A stretch of 64,000 bases of DNA from Macrolepiota albuminosa (taxonomy: Eukaryota; Basidiomycota; Agaricomycetes; Agaricales; Agaricaceae), in assembly GCA_027475525.1 (NCBI GenBank), contig JAMWFC010000084.1, positions 174,258 to 238,257 of the forward strand, read 5' to 3'. A program made the translations under genes and the position numbers. This document shows, in pieces, positions 1-10,445 of this stretch (the first letter of the stretch is position 1; every line of letters begins with the position of its first letter). The notes below the pieces were generated by a model, which did no database searches, was not told where the DNA came from, and saw nothing but the letters and a program-made list of their open reading frames with translations.

Positions 1-680
1 TCTCCCACGCTTGTAATGCTATGAATGCATCAGCTTTGGATTTGAGCGGTATGGACCATGGCATGTTCGTGTAATCGTTGACAAGATCCATAATATATTT
101 GTTTCCTCTATATGATTGCACATTCATAGGTCCCGCGAGATCTATCCACACTATTTGCAACTTCTCCCTTGCCCTATGCCCTGCCTCCCGCACCTTGGGT
201 ACCGACGTTTTTGTCTGTTTCCCGAGGATGCATATGTCACATTTAGGTTGCATGTGCAAGGAGATGGACGGCGTACCTGGGAGTAGGCCTGCATGAGCCA
301 TGGTCGCGACCACTTAGTAATTCGCATGTTCCAAGCGCCAGTGCCAGGTGTCGAGGTGAACAGGGCGGTGTGCGGTGGTGAGTGCGTGTTCAAATAGGTC
401 AGACTGTAGTTCGAGTGTGTATAATCTTCTGCTGGGGATTAGCGGCCCGGCAGCCAGTAAAGTGCCGCTTTCCTCATTGAGGATGGTTACACCTGAGCAG
501 CTGAACGTTATCAGCGCATGCATGCCAGCTGTCAGCGCTGATATGGATATAAGCCACATGGTCGAGTTGGGTATGTAAAGCGCGTTGTTCAGGTAAATCT
601 CCGTTTGATTCTGGACTTGGAGGCGGATCTGTCCGATTTCTATTGCTTCTATCGACGTTCCTCCCACTCCTTTTACTGCT
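1..680 (-). pseudogene. Copia GAG-pre-integrase and integrase N-terminal region (partial)
   Basis: The minus frame opens with a protease-to-integrase linker (KGVGGTSIEAIEIGQI), runs through the GAG-pre-integrase signature around WHWRLEHANY, and continues into the integrase zinc-binding CDIC and the start of the catalytic core (WIDLAGPM, with the first catalytic Asp). A TAA stop at 314-316 sits where Gln (CAA) would be expected, a C-to-T change. The frame runs off the left edge, so the rest of integrase and RT are not visible. In Copia elements this protein joins the cDNA to the host chromosome; this copy is inactive as written. Confidence 0.85.
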
Positions 681-840
681 CACGGTGTAGTACTTGGTTG
701 CAAGTAGTACTGATAGTTCTGGGGCTTTCTTGAAGTCTTAGAAAGTGACCTCTAATCCACACTGGTGCTTGATGATAAAAACTTGATGTATTGGGTGCTT
801 CACAGAATATCAAATATCCTGATGGGCAGAAGAAGGTTCT

Positions 841-980
841 CAATAAACTCCAGCCTAAGCAGTTCACTCCCTGGGAACCACCGAGCCTTTGTCTACCAAT
901 AGACTTCCAATGAGAGGTGTTCAATAAACTCTAGCCTAAGTGATTCACTCCCTGGGAACCACCGAGCCTTTGCCTATCAA
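841..980. repeat. Diverged direct repeat, period 81 bp
   Basis: Two copies of a segment containing ctccctgggaaccaccgagc start at 841 and 922, with several substitutions between them. The period (81) and the divergence set it apart from the exact 77-bp duplications elsewhere. Confidence 0.8.
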
Positions 981-1120
981 TTGCCTGGTTATTCTCTACT
1001 CTACTTGGACTATTTATACTAATTTTCCAGTGCACAGACCACCAGATCACATGACTTTTTGCTCTTGACCTCCCAGCATTCCTGACCTAATTTGTTGTTC
1101 CATTTTCCATTTTGGTGATG

Positions 1121-1345
1121 CATGTTTCAGTGCCACCATTCCATTCATCTCTTCCTTCCTCCATTCAATGCATGTTTCAGTGCCACCATTCCATTCATCT
1201 CTTCCTTCCTCCATTCAATGCATGTTTCAGTGCCACCATTCCATTCATCCCTCCCTTCCTCCATTCAATGCATGTTTCAGTGCCACCATTCCATTCATCC
1301 CTCCCTTCCTCCATTCAATGCATGTGCCACCATTCTATTCATCTC
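1121..1345. repeat. 50-bp minisatellite, about 4.4 copies
   Basis: The unit begins catgtttcagtgccaccatt and recurs at 1121, 1171, 1221 and 1271; a shortened fifth copy begins at 1321. The period is not a multiple of three, so the overlapping Pro/Ser/His-rich ORFs are by-products of the repeat, not genes. Confidence 0.9.
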
Positions 1346-1678
1346 TTTTGACATCCCTCCATGCTTCTTTCCCTTTCCCCTTTCAGTCATATCAAATTGG
1401 GGATTGTCAGATCAGATCTTGATCTAGATCATCACAATTTGATCCCCTTTTGTCACCTCTGCCAGCTCCCATGCTTCCCCTCCCCATAACAGTGGTTGGA
1501 CTATTGTTGAGTTGATAGCTTGAGCTGGTCCCTGCCCTTTGTTCTGTACTGTCTGTGTATTTATTGGGGTGTTTTTGGAGATATAATTTGTTGAGACTGC
1601 TACCAGGAGGCTTACAGTTTTCAGCCCATAATTAAATGTTTATTTTGACTTCTGGTGCATGTTGTGTCCCTGACTGCT

Positions 1679-2206
1679 GGTACAGCATCGTATCAGCGGC
1701 GGGATTGATTTCAGTGTGATGAAGTCTGAGGCGCACGGCAAGATATGGACAGTAGTGCCAGAGTCCATGTAGAAAAGTTTCTCGGTCAGTGAGATCAATC
1801 GTGTATCATTCAGAGGGTTTGCGGGAATGATTGCTGTGGTTGCCAGGATGGTTTCGCAGCTGTGAGTCCGTGGGATCATGTGTGTGTTCCAATCGATCGT
1901 TGCTTGTAGTTCGTGGTTGATGTCATTAGTTTCGTCCTCAATGGCCATGAAACCTTGGTACTCGAAGAAGTCTGTGGTGTTTATGGTTACCGTGCCTGCA
2001 AACTCGGTGGGTTTTGTCACATTCTCGAGTTGGACCTTCTGTAGATTGTCTATGTCTACAATGTAGGCTTGTCCGTCCAGTCCTTTTACGGCAATTCCGT
2101 TCTTAATGCTGTTGGCTCCTGACTTGGCTCCACCTTTCCCTCCTTTGGCTCCTCCTCGGGCGGCCTGTCGTGCAGCCTTCGACTCCTCTATGGTTTTTCC
2201 AGCCAT
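1679..2206 (-). pseudogene. Copia gag C-terminus and aspartic protease
   Basis: The reading frame contains a Gly/Lys/Ala-rich basic linker followed by the retroviral-type aspartic protease active site FYMDSGTTVHI (D-S-G-T). Such a protease cleaves the Gag-Pol polyprotein. An in-frame TGA at about 2214-2216 separates it from the zinc-knuckle part of gag upstream, and coding is lost at about 1679 where the 1 kb insertion begins. A one-base frame slip lies just before the insertion. The neighbours are gag to the right and GAG-pre-integrase to the left, as expected for Copia. Confidence 0.85.
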
Positions 2207-2218
2207 CCCATTGCCCGG

Positions 2219-2517
2219 TCAAATACACCATTCCTTGGTGTGGGCTCGGCAGGATAACCTAGATGCGTAGCAAATCTTGCAACATGGGAAGCTAGGGCCG
2301 TGATTGTGTGGGTGTGCCTGGGTCTTTGTGTCGCGGGCGGAAAGAATGGTGTCGATAGGGGTCACTTTGGAGAGAGTCGACAAGCTGTCAACGGTCTGGA
2401 ATAGCTTTCTGATGTTGGATGAGGCATAGGGAGCTTCTGCCGTCGTGTCAGCGAGGCCCCGGGAAACCTGCATTTGAATCGATTCGAATGACTTGTCATT
2501 GATGCTGTTTAATAGGG
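2219..2517 (-). pseudogene. Copia gag C-terminal half with zinc-knuckle remnant
   Basis: Continues the gag frame that is cut at 16298 by the Gypsy insertion. Residues LLNSINDKSFESIQ span the junction once the TAGGG duplication is counted once. It ends in a Cys/His cluster (CCKIC...AHTKEWC) resembling a nucleocapsid zinc knuckle, then an in-frame TGA. Gag packages element RNA into virus-like particles. Confidence 0.8.
2513..2517. repeat. Target-site duplication, left copy (TAGGG)
   Basis: TAGGG directly abuts the TGTAAC start of the 5' LTR and is matched by TAGGG at 16293-16297 directly after the 3' LTR. Five bases is the usual Ty3/Gypsy duplication size. Counting it once restores the Copia gag frame. 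Confidence 0.9.
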
Positions 2518-2784
2518 TGTAACATAATATATTTTAGTAATTAATTAATATACAATTATATTAATTAGTTCTTATTACTTTACATACATGCTGGCTGCCT
2601 TACATAAGGCAGCCAATTTTACTGTCATACTTCTATATTAATTAGTTCTTATTACTTTACATACATGCTGGCTGCCTTACATAAGGCAGCCAATTTTACT
2701 GTCATACTTTGTAGTACTAGAATTGATTATCGATCTGGTTCTGTTAGTGTGACTGTAAGGCTAACCATACTTGACTTTGTTTCA
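2518..2784 (+). repeat. 5' LTR of the large Gypsy element
   Basis: Starts TGTAACATAAT, ends TTGTTTCA, and matches 16026-16292. It contains an AT-rich stretch with repeated TTAATTA, the hairpin ctggctgccttacataaggc, and one 77-bp tandem duplication (2557-2710). No TGG-type tRNA primer site follows directly. The next bases hold a GAACC-TTTCG-GGTTC hairpin (2792-2806), so the priming mode cannot be read. Confidence 0.9.
2557..2710. repeat. Exact 77-bp tandem duplication (within 5' LTR)
   Basis: Units 2557-2633 and 2634-2710. The 3' LTR also has a 77-bp duplication, but at a different place (16034), so the duplications are not an inherited LTR feature. Confidence 0.9.
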
Positions 2785-3233
2785 CTTTTTTGAACCTTTC
2801 GGGTTCAATTCTGATACTATGAACAAAGACTATGTGTCTAGACCAATAGCCTAGACTGTGATTGCATCGAACAGTGCATCAACTTCTTTGACGCACACTT
2901 CCGGAGTAATAGAGACGTATCAACGCCTGATTGGATGGAGACCAATCGTTCCACTGAACCAACACACGATGGTGAGACCATCGACCAGTTGTTGGCGTAT
3001 CCTCAATCTGCGGTGACTGACCTGGGTTGTTCCAGGTCAGAATATACAGAGGCTGAGCCTTCCCGGCAGCCTCAGGGGATGCCAGGAGGGACGCAATGGA
3101 GTGAAGTATGGCCGACAGCTGCGCCAAGCGGTGCAGCGAGACCAGGGGCAGCTGTGGAAGACCTGGAACAGTGACCCAGCAGGGAACATGAATTTCCCAT
3201 GCAGACTGGGAGGTCTGGGCGACAGTTCCAGAG

Positions 3234-3387
3234 CAGGAGTAGCGCTCAGGGACCAACTGAAGGTCGCAGACCTTTGTCGTACTTCCTGGGGAAGATGCCG
3301 AGGCCTGAGGCAGGAGTAGCGCTCAGGGACCAACTGAAGGTCGCAGACCTTTGTCGTACTTCCTGGGGAAGATGCCGAGGCCTGAGG
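3234..3387. repeat. Exact 77-bp tandem duplication
   Basis: Units 3234-3310 and 3311-3387 are identical. It shifts the frame of the upstream extra ORF by two bases. Confidence 0.95.
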
Positions 3388-3857
3388 TGGGCAGTTGGAG
3401 AGTGCCAACTGAGTCCACTCCACTGACGCAACGTCAGCAGGAAGTTGGAGTGCCGCAGGAAACGACAATTCCCGAGCAAAGAACACCGGCAGTACATTGG
3501 AAAGACGAAACTTCCGATGACGAGAAGAGTGGACGGAGTGAGTCCATCCTTCAGGTTCAGTGTGCTATGCTATGGAAAAGATACCCTAGCATTACGAAGG
3601 ATACCACTCGTGCTCGACTAGGACTGTATGTACTGAAACACATACGGTTGTTACAGGCTAGAGGTGATAATGTACCTCAATTAAATACTGTTGAATACAT
3701 TACATTGTATGTCCAGATTTTTGAGCTGGAAGCCCAAGCATATATGTACCACAAGGCTAATCGAGGATCAGCTGCCTCGACCCCAGAGGGGGCAAACTTG
3801 ATTCTGAGTATACCTTCAGTGGCAAAGCCAGAGTTGTCTCCCCACCTGGAAGAGGTG

Positions 3858-4011
3858 ATGAGCAATATATATGCTCCCCAGCAAGCAGGAGAGTCTGACG
3901 AGCAGTTCGCTGCAAGGTTTGCAGCAGCACAGAGATGAGCAATATATATGCTCCCCAGCAAGCAGGAGAGTCTGACGAGCAGTTCGCTGCAAGGTTCGCA
4001 GCAGCACAGAG
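3858..4011. repeat. 77-bp tandem duplication with one mismatch
   Basis: Units 3858-3934 and 3935-4011 differ only at 3920 (t) versus 3997 (c). It introduces the stop that ends the ORF at 3938. Confidence 0.95.
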
Positions 4012-4216
4012 ACAAAATGTATTCAGAGGTCAACTAAGGAGACCTCTGTCGACGGCTGAATCGGTGTCTACCATACCTGTGGTAGATAGTAACCTACCCG
4101 AAATGGGGGGAACAAGGCACCCTCATCCAAAACAGGAATCAGTGGAGAATACTCCACTGACGAATCAAGTGCCGTTGGCTGATAAGTTTGCGGAGAGGGT
4201 AGCTTATCAGCGCTGA

Positions 4217-6268
4217 TAGGACCCCATACAGGATCAGCGCTGATGACGCCCAAATTGCGCTAAGGTGCACTATCACTAGTACAGCTACTTAGTCAATATA
4301 GCTTTGGACGCGCTAAGTATGGGAGAGAGTCCCGGACAGGTCCCAGAGAACGCACAGTAGGCAAGAGGTTGGTGGTAAGGAAAAGGGGAGATTGGCGCTT
4401 ATTTAAGGCCCAAAAATGCGGCAAGAGTATGCTAAAAATCACCAATGAAAGGTGCTAAGAGGCGCGGGAAAGAGTCGCCAAGGAAAGGCGCTAAGGAGCG
4501 CGAGAGAGAGTCGCCAAGAAAAGGCGCTAAGGAGCGCGAGAGAGAGTCGCCAAGAAAAGGCGCTAAGGAGCGCGAGAGAGAGTCGCCAAGAAAAGGCGCT
4601 AAGGAGTGTGGGAGAGAGTCGCCAAGGAAAGGCGCTAAGAGACACTGTAAAGGGGTCACTAAGAGGCGCTAAGTGTTAGCACCTAAAAGAGATGATAAAA
4701 TGACGAGATTGCTTAGCAGATCTAAGCGCAAATGCCTTGCCGTAGTTGCAAGACACTAAGAGATTGCAGACAGAAAGGGTGAGAGAGAACTAAAGCAGAG
4801 TCCCCTTGCCGACACGGTCAACAAAAAGGTAGTCTGTTGCGTAGGGTGACCAAAATGTTGGGATACAATCCCTACTGCCAAATTGATTCCGTACTACTAA
4901 CAAAAAGTAAGTATTTATATGTAAGTAAATGCCCTGAATTAAACTATATGGTGAAAAAGGTCCACAATCATGCTGTCGGTCTGAGTCGGCAAGAAGCTAA
5001 GCGACGTCAGGTGCTAAGGTGAAACTCCAAGCTGCCTGTCATAAAATACTTCATCATTCCTGCTGCCACCGGCTAAGAGCATCATGGGTGCCAAGTGTCT
5101 GTGTCCGTGTACGGCCCTGAAGGGTGAGTGGCAAGGTGCGGCAAGGTGTCAAGAGGAGTGCTAAGAATAGATGGTGCCATAAAGAGTGGTCCTGGAGTAA
5201 TTAGAGGCTCCAGCTGCGAGTTATTAACATAAAAATATGCAAAAATTAGCCCCTGGAGCGCTAAGACGTGCCGCTCCTGGTGGTCCCAGTGTGCCAATGT
5301 GAGGTGCTTGTGTTGGCGCTATCCGTGGTCATCTATAATGGGAGCTCATCAGCGCATCAACGGCAGGCAACGGCAATGCGGCACCAACTCAAAATACCTT
5401 AGCACGCGCTAATTATCCAATTTTGGCGATATTTGACGGCCAGGTACGGCAAGAAGCAGATCCGATCAGTGATAGCGCCGGCGGCAGCAAGAATGACAAC
5501 TGACAGATGGCATCAGTCACTGACGACAGCGCTTAGAAAGAAGCCTGATGATCTATCAAAAACTGACGGACAGCTTGGCGTTTGACCTTGGCGTCTGACA
5601 TCGCTTAGCGTCTCGATTTGGCGCCTAACGTCGCTTAGGTGTTCTGACAGACAGAAGGGTGATGGATTGATGATTTAGCACTGCGATCTGCCGCCTGGTG
5701 GTGCCAAGGATCTTCAATGGACGGTAGGGATCTGAAACCGTTGGAGCTACCCCTATGAAATTTTCCAGTTTACCGCACTTTGGCAATGGTTGGTCACTGG
5801 CGACGGTGAACTCCTTGTAGTATATAAAGTACTTACCGACTTGTACATACATGATCAGAATAACAGACCAGAATTTCCTGCTCCTCTTTCGTCAGTCTCC
5901 CTTACGCTCAAGAGCTCATTTACGGTCAGCAACGTCAAACTCATCGGCAGTTGCAGACGCTCGTCAACACTCGACACACTCGCGCCTTGCAACTATGGCA
6001 GGCATTATTGATGCTTAGACTTTGCTAAGCATACCGTGCTCTTGCCGCTCACATTGCCGTGTTTGCTTACCGCTCTTTCATAGGCGCTTTACCTTAGCGC
6101 TTTACACTTGCCGACTCCCTTACCGACTTTTCCTCCTTTTCACAGGCACATTCTCTGGGACCTGCCCGGGACTCCTCTCATTACTTTTAGCGCGCCCAAC
6201 GCAAGTTTTTGGTACGGTAACATTATAGTTACATTTGTTACTGACCAAACTTTGGGCGTCATCAGCGC
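4217..6268. other. 2 kb non-coding, GCTAAG/GGCAAG-rich leader of the Gypsy element
   Basis: No credible ORF lies between the upstream ORF and gag. The short words gcgctaag, gtgctaag and ggcaag recur throughout the first half (4257, 4308, 4360, 4421, 4988-5016, 5071, 5130-5158, 5256). Their reverse complements (cttagcg, cttgcc) recur in the second half (5530, 5602, 5632 and 6050-6130). This arrangement would let the transcript pair across the region. A 36-bp minisatellite lies near its start. The function is unknown. Confidence 0.6.
4445..4665. repeat. 36-bp minisatellite, about 6 copies
   Basis: The unit is like ggcgctaaggagcgcgagag followed by agagtcgccaagaaaa, repeating with period 36. Because 36 is divisible by three, several overlapping frames stay open on both strands. 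These are low-complexity by-products, not genes. Confidence 0.9.
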
Positions 6269-8496
6269 ATGCAGAACCAAGACCTGAAATGCCAGGGACA
6301 CTCCTGGATAGATGACCAGGGGATTTTATTCAATGGGATAACACCCATCGATGAAATGAGAAGGCAATATGTCCAACGGACACGTCAGCCTGACACTAGG
6401 AGGGGGGACCCGCCCATGGTAGATCTGAGCCGAGTCCCTGAAAGACAGGTGACAGAAGGGCTAGGGGGACAGGAGAGCCCACTGCATTGGAATGATGCAG
6501 GGAAAGTGCACTATACAGGTCACCAACCAGTACGTGCATTCTCTGTAGTACCTCCAGCAGAAGGTAGGAATAAAACGCCTGGGATAACTGAGGCGACAAA
6601 GGTGTATACTGAGAATATGCACCAATGCCTCAGTAGCATAATTGACGATGCGGTAGGCGTAGCATTGCGCCTTCCCAAAGGTATCAAGCTGCATAAGGCG
6701 GAATCAAAACACATCCAACCATACAGAGGGGAGTCCAAGTTTAGTGACTTGGAAAACTGGACGATGGATGTGTGTAACCATCTGGCAGCATGCCAGTATG
6801 GGGGGGATCGCCTGGATCGAGAACGTGTATTCGTTCTTCCGGAGTTCCTAGACGGACCGGCCAAGGCCTGGTTTTGACATCATGTCTTGCACTATAATCG
6901 TGCACGACAGCAATGGACATTCAAGGATGTAGACCGGCCAAGGCCTGGTTTTGACATCATGTCTTGCACTATAATCGTGCACGACAGCAATGGACATTCA
7001 AGGATGTAATCCTTGAATTGTATAACCGGTTCGTAAGTGCATCTACCATGCAGAATGCTCGGGAGGCGTTCATTGCAACGTCCTACACTGAACGATTGGG
7101 TGTTCAAGGTTTCTATGACGCTTTGATAGACCATGCACAGAATATGTCTATTTACCCAGACAACTGGGTAATGATTGATACCTTCCTGTGTGGGATACCC
7201 GATGCAATGAGAGAGTCTCTCATTTGTGATGACGGGCTATCGCCCGAAGTGAATACTGTTGAGGAGTTCGTAGCGCATGCGTTGCGCTACGAGCAAGCCC
7301 ACAAAATTGCACGACACTTTGGGCTACATAGCTCAAAGGTTTGTTCAGCCAACAAGGATGAGCCTCGGAAGGTAGGCACCTTCTGGGCCCGTCAAAAAGA
7401 AATGGTGGGCAATACGAATCCGCAGTTTGTGATAAGAGCAGCACCTTGGCAGGAACGATGCTTCCATAGCGACCAGCCTGGGGACCGTAGGAATGCACCA
7501 GCGCAGGACATTCAGAGGGGTCCGTGCCGAGAGGGTGCTCGGCCACACCAGACTACTGGTGAGGCTAAAGTGCCAACACCGACTGGGCCACCAAAGTTTG
7601 AAGCAGCTCGCCCTTTCGGGGCGAATAAGTGCTTCAAATGTGGCCAGCCTGGGCATTTTGCAAATGCATGTCCAGTGGGTGGTGGACGGCCTATGGTTAA
7701 GCCACGTGCATATGTACGGGCAGCACACACTGCTATCCCAGATGCTGAAGGGATAGACTCGGGAAATGAACCTGATGTGGAAGACGAAGAGGTAGAGAAC
7801 CTCAGTCCTGATGCACCAGAGGATGAAAATGCCTCTGTGGTAGAGGAGTTGTCGGATGACGAATATGTTGAGGTTGACGTATACGACAACGACTATTATG
7901 CCCGGGAGTCAGACTCAGAATTCATGGGAGCTCTGACGGACTACCCGGCTAGCGCACTAGACCGACCAGTTGGAGCAGCCAATGTGAAGGTGTATAAAAT
8001 ACACCTTCGCAAGGCTCTGGAGAAGCTGGTACGGCCGGTGTTGAAGCGCGAAGACAAGGAGTGTCTGGCGTCGTACGTTGAAGTGAATGGCCACAAGGCG
8101 TGGACATTGTGGGATTCAGGTAGTACGACTACTGGGGTGACACCTCAGTTTTGCCAAGTGCATGATATTTCTGTGAGTGAATTGAAGGAGCCATTACTCC
8201 TTCAATTGGGTACTGTGGGCAGCCGAGCTGCAGTACAGTTTGGTACGCAGGTGAGTATCACCTGTGCTAGATCAAAGTCAAAAGAGTATCTTGACGTGGC
8301 AAATTTTGATCGTTATGACATGATTATAGGCATGCCGTATATGAGGAAGCACAAGGTTGTGCTTGACTTCATGAAGAATGAGATAGTGGTGGATGGCACC
8401 ACCATTTCTGCAGTGCGAGTGACCATAGATAATGGTGATGGACGTCTCCATCGACACCGCGCCACGGAGAAGAAGGTGCTAGTCAGGCGACATTGA
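6269..8496 (+). pseudogene. Gypsy Gag with zinc knuckle and aspartic protease
   Basis: Starts at ATG 6269. The capsid-like region includes YRGESKFSDLENWTMDVC. A 77-bp duplication (6855-7008) breaks the frame at 6877; counted once, the frame is continuous for 716 codons. It then has a CCHC zinc knuckle CFKCGQPGHFANAC, an acidic linker, and a retropepsin with active site WDSGSTT and the downstream IIGMPYM flap-side motif. The TGA at 8494-8496 is in frame with further pol-type sequence, so gag and pol were probably one continuous frame. Gag forms the virus-like particle; the protease matures it. Confidence 0.85.
6855..7008. repeat. Exact 77-bp tandem duplication (in gag)
   Basis: Units 6855-6931 and 6932-7008 are identical and bounded by mismatches on both sides, giving exactly 77. 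This is the only frame break inside gag. Confidence 0.96.
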
Positions 8497-9186
8497 CTAG
8501 GCGGAGGCAAGAAACTGCCTACGGTGGAGGATGGAGAGGATGAGGAGCAAGCTCATGCGAGCTTGCCAATGGATAGTCCTGCTGTGTTAATGCTGGAGAG
8601 TGAAGCTGTAGAGTATGAACGTACTCTGAAGAGGGGGGAGAACCCCAAGATGGAGTGTGAAAAACAGGGTAAGCCTGAGGACAAGTGGCCTCAGCACATG
8701 GCAAGCACAGAGTGCCAGCCGACGTCGTTGCGAGTAAAGGTCGAGGACTTAGTAACGGGTGACAAACAAGGACTGATGGAGGACGAGGCATCCTCCACAC
8801 ATACGAATTGGTCAATCTGGGATCGACCGGTACCTTATCCCACGTTTGAATGGGTGTTTGATCCATGAATGCCTGCTGAGTGGAATGAGCTAGTGGCATC
8901 AATGTATGCGTGGAATGGACCATGATGGACGCCGAAGGAGGAGTCATATTGTCAGGCTAGTGATGACAATATATTGCCACCGAGTGAGGTATTCTTCGAC
9001 GGACTGTCTGTGACGTCGCGGAGAAGCAGAAAGGAAGTGCCTGTGCGACTGCACACGCCGGATGACAGTGAGCTGAGGATTACTGCCCTCAGAGAGAAGT
9101 ATGGCCGCCCAGCCATACAAGCAAAGCTGTCCGGGCATCCACGGAAGGATGTGGACTAGAAGGGCAAAGGTAAAACCAGTGGTTTT
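8497..9186 (+). pseudogene. Gypsy Gag-Pol linker with in-frame stops
   Basis: Continues in the same frame as gag-protease and the start of RT but is crossed by TGA at 8494, 8866 and 8923 and TAG at 9157. The sequence between stops is acidic and Glu/Asp-rich, then basic (SRRSRKEVPVRLHTPDDSEL). No domain is recognised. It is the normal linker position between protease and RT. Confidence 0.65.
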
Positions 9187-10019
9187 ATGAAGGAGGACAT
9201 TCCGGACCTACGCTCGCAGTGGCAGCAGGAATTTGGGGATATTCTGAATGGAACCAAGGAGGAGTTACCTCCTTGGCATGAGGTCAATCATGAAATCAAC
9301 CTTATTGATGAGAATAAGGTGTATAAATATCATTTGCTGCGATGTCCAATGGCGCTACAGCAGCAGCTCCGAGACAAGACCAATCGGTACCTGAGAGCCC
9401 ACTGGTGGGAGGCCCAACCGGCCTCCCAAGCTGCTCCGCTATTGTGCATTCTGAAGAAAGATGGTACATTGAGAACAGCATTGGATGCTTGCCAACGCAA
9501 CGACAACACCGTAAAGGACATGATGCCACTTCCGGATCAGGAAGTGATTTGAGAGGATGTGGCAAGAGCAAAGTTCAGGTCAAAAATTGACCTGACGGAT
9601 GCTTATGAGCAAGTGAGAATTTGCTTGTCTGATATCCCAAGACAGTGTTCTCGTCGATCACAGGAACATATGTGAGCAACATCATGCAGATAGGAGATTG
9701 TAATGCTCCTGCAACGTTTCAGAAGTTGATGACCTCCATCTTCCGGGATGTTATCGGGAGGTTCGTCCATATATATTTGGACGACATATTCATATACTCC
9801 AATTCAATCAAAGAATACAAAGAGCATCTTCGTGTTATTTTCGAGCGACTGAGGTCTAATCTGCTGTACCTCAAGTGGAAGAAATGTGAACTATATGCCA
9901 AGACAGTAGATTGCCTCGGACACAAGATTGACAGTCAGGGTATTCACCCTGACCAGGACAAAATCGATCGCATACGCGACTGGCGTGTGCCTTGTAACTA
10001 TAACGATGTGCAGAGATTT

Positions 10020-10173
10020 GTGGGACTAGTGAACTATATCGGCAACTGTCTGCCTGATATTACAGCGTATACTGGACCTTTGATGTCCATCACGCAGTGG
10101 GACTAGTGAACTATATCGGCAACTGTCTGCCTGATATTACAGCGTATACTGGACCTTTGATGTCCATCACGCA
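10020..10173. repeat. Exact 77-bp tandem duplication (RT)
   Basis: Units 10020-10096 and 10097-10173, in the RT connection region; it truncates the frame at 10106. Confidence 0.95.
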
Positions 10174-10291
10174 GAACAGAGCTCCATTCATATGGAGACC
10201 TATACACCAACGCTGTTTTGAGATGATCAAGAGGATCTGCTCAAAGACGCCAGTCATTCGTCCCATAGATCCCAGACGTGATGAGCCGATT

Positions 10292-10445
10292 TGGCTCATC
10301 TGTGATGCCTCAAAGACCGGAGTAGGAGCAATGTATGGCCAGGGAAGTTCCTGGCAGAATTGTCGACCTGGCTCATCTGTGATGCCTCAAAGACCGGAGT
10401 AGGAGCAATGTATGGCCAGGGAAGTTCCTGGCAGAATTGTCGACC
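10292..10445. repeat. Exact 77-bp tandem duplication (RNase H)
   Basis: Units 10292-10368 and 10369-10445. It duplicates the RNase H catalytic segment LICDASKTGVGAMYG. Confidence 0.95.

Larger units (their letters stand above)
681..1673. mobile_element. About 1 kb unidentified insertion inside the Copia protease/integrase junction
   Basis: Copia coding stops matching at about 1679 and resumes at about 680. Both flanks carry CTGCT (676-680 and 1674-1678), which fits a 5-bp target duplication. The insert has no credible ORF. It holds a diverged 81-bp direct repeat and a 50-bp minisatellite. No clear TG...CA LTR pair or terminal inverted repeat is visible, so it could be a non-autonomous LTR derivative, a MITE-like element or filler DNA. 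The 5-bp match alone is modest evidence. Confidence 0.5.
2935..4216 (+). pseudogene. Extra upstream ORF of the large Gypsy element, unknown function
   Basis: The frame opens at ATG 2935, has an in-frame TGA at 3172-3174, and a second ATG at 3199. It is then shifted by two 77-bp duplications (3234-3387 and 3858-4011). If each is counted once, one frame runs from 3199 to the TGA at 4214-4216, about 287 residues. The first part is Pro/Arg/Gln-rich. The middle has a helical-looking segment around LQVQCAMLWKRYPS and YVLKHIRLLQARGD, followed by a Gln/Ala-rich stretch (DEQFAARFAAAQR). There is no zinc knuckle and no gag, protease or envelope signature. I do not recognise the family. Confidence 0.55.

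Noticed and set aside
1112..1427. Overlapping Pro/Ser/His-rich ORFs
   Set aside because: By-product of a 50-bp minisatellite read in three frames.
2792..2806. tRNA-like GAACC-TTTCG-GGTTC hairpin after the 5' LTR
   Set aside because: Only a T-arm-like hairpin is present, with no acceptor, D or anticodon arms; it is not a tRNA gene.
4432..4679. Basic Lys/Arg/Glu and Leu/Ser repeat ORFs on both strands
   Set aside because: 36-bp minisatellite; a period divisible by three keeps frames open by chance.
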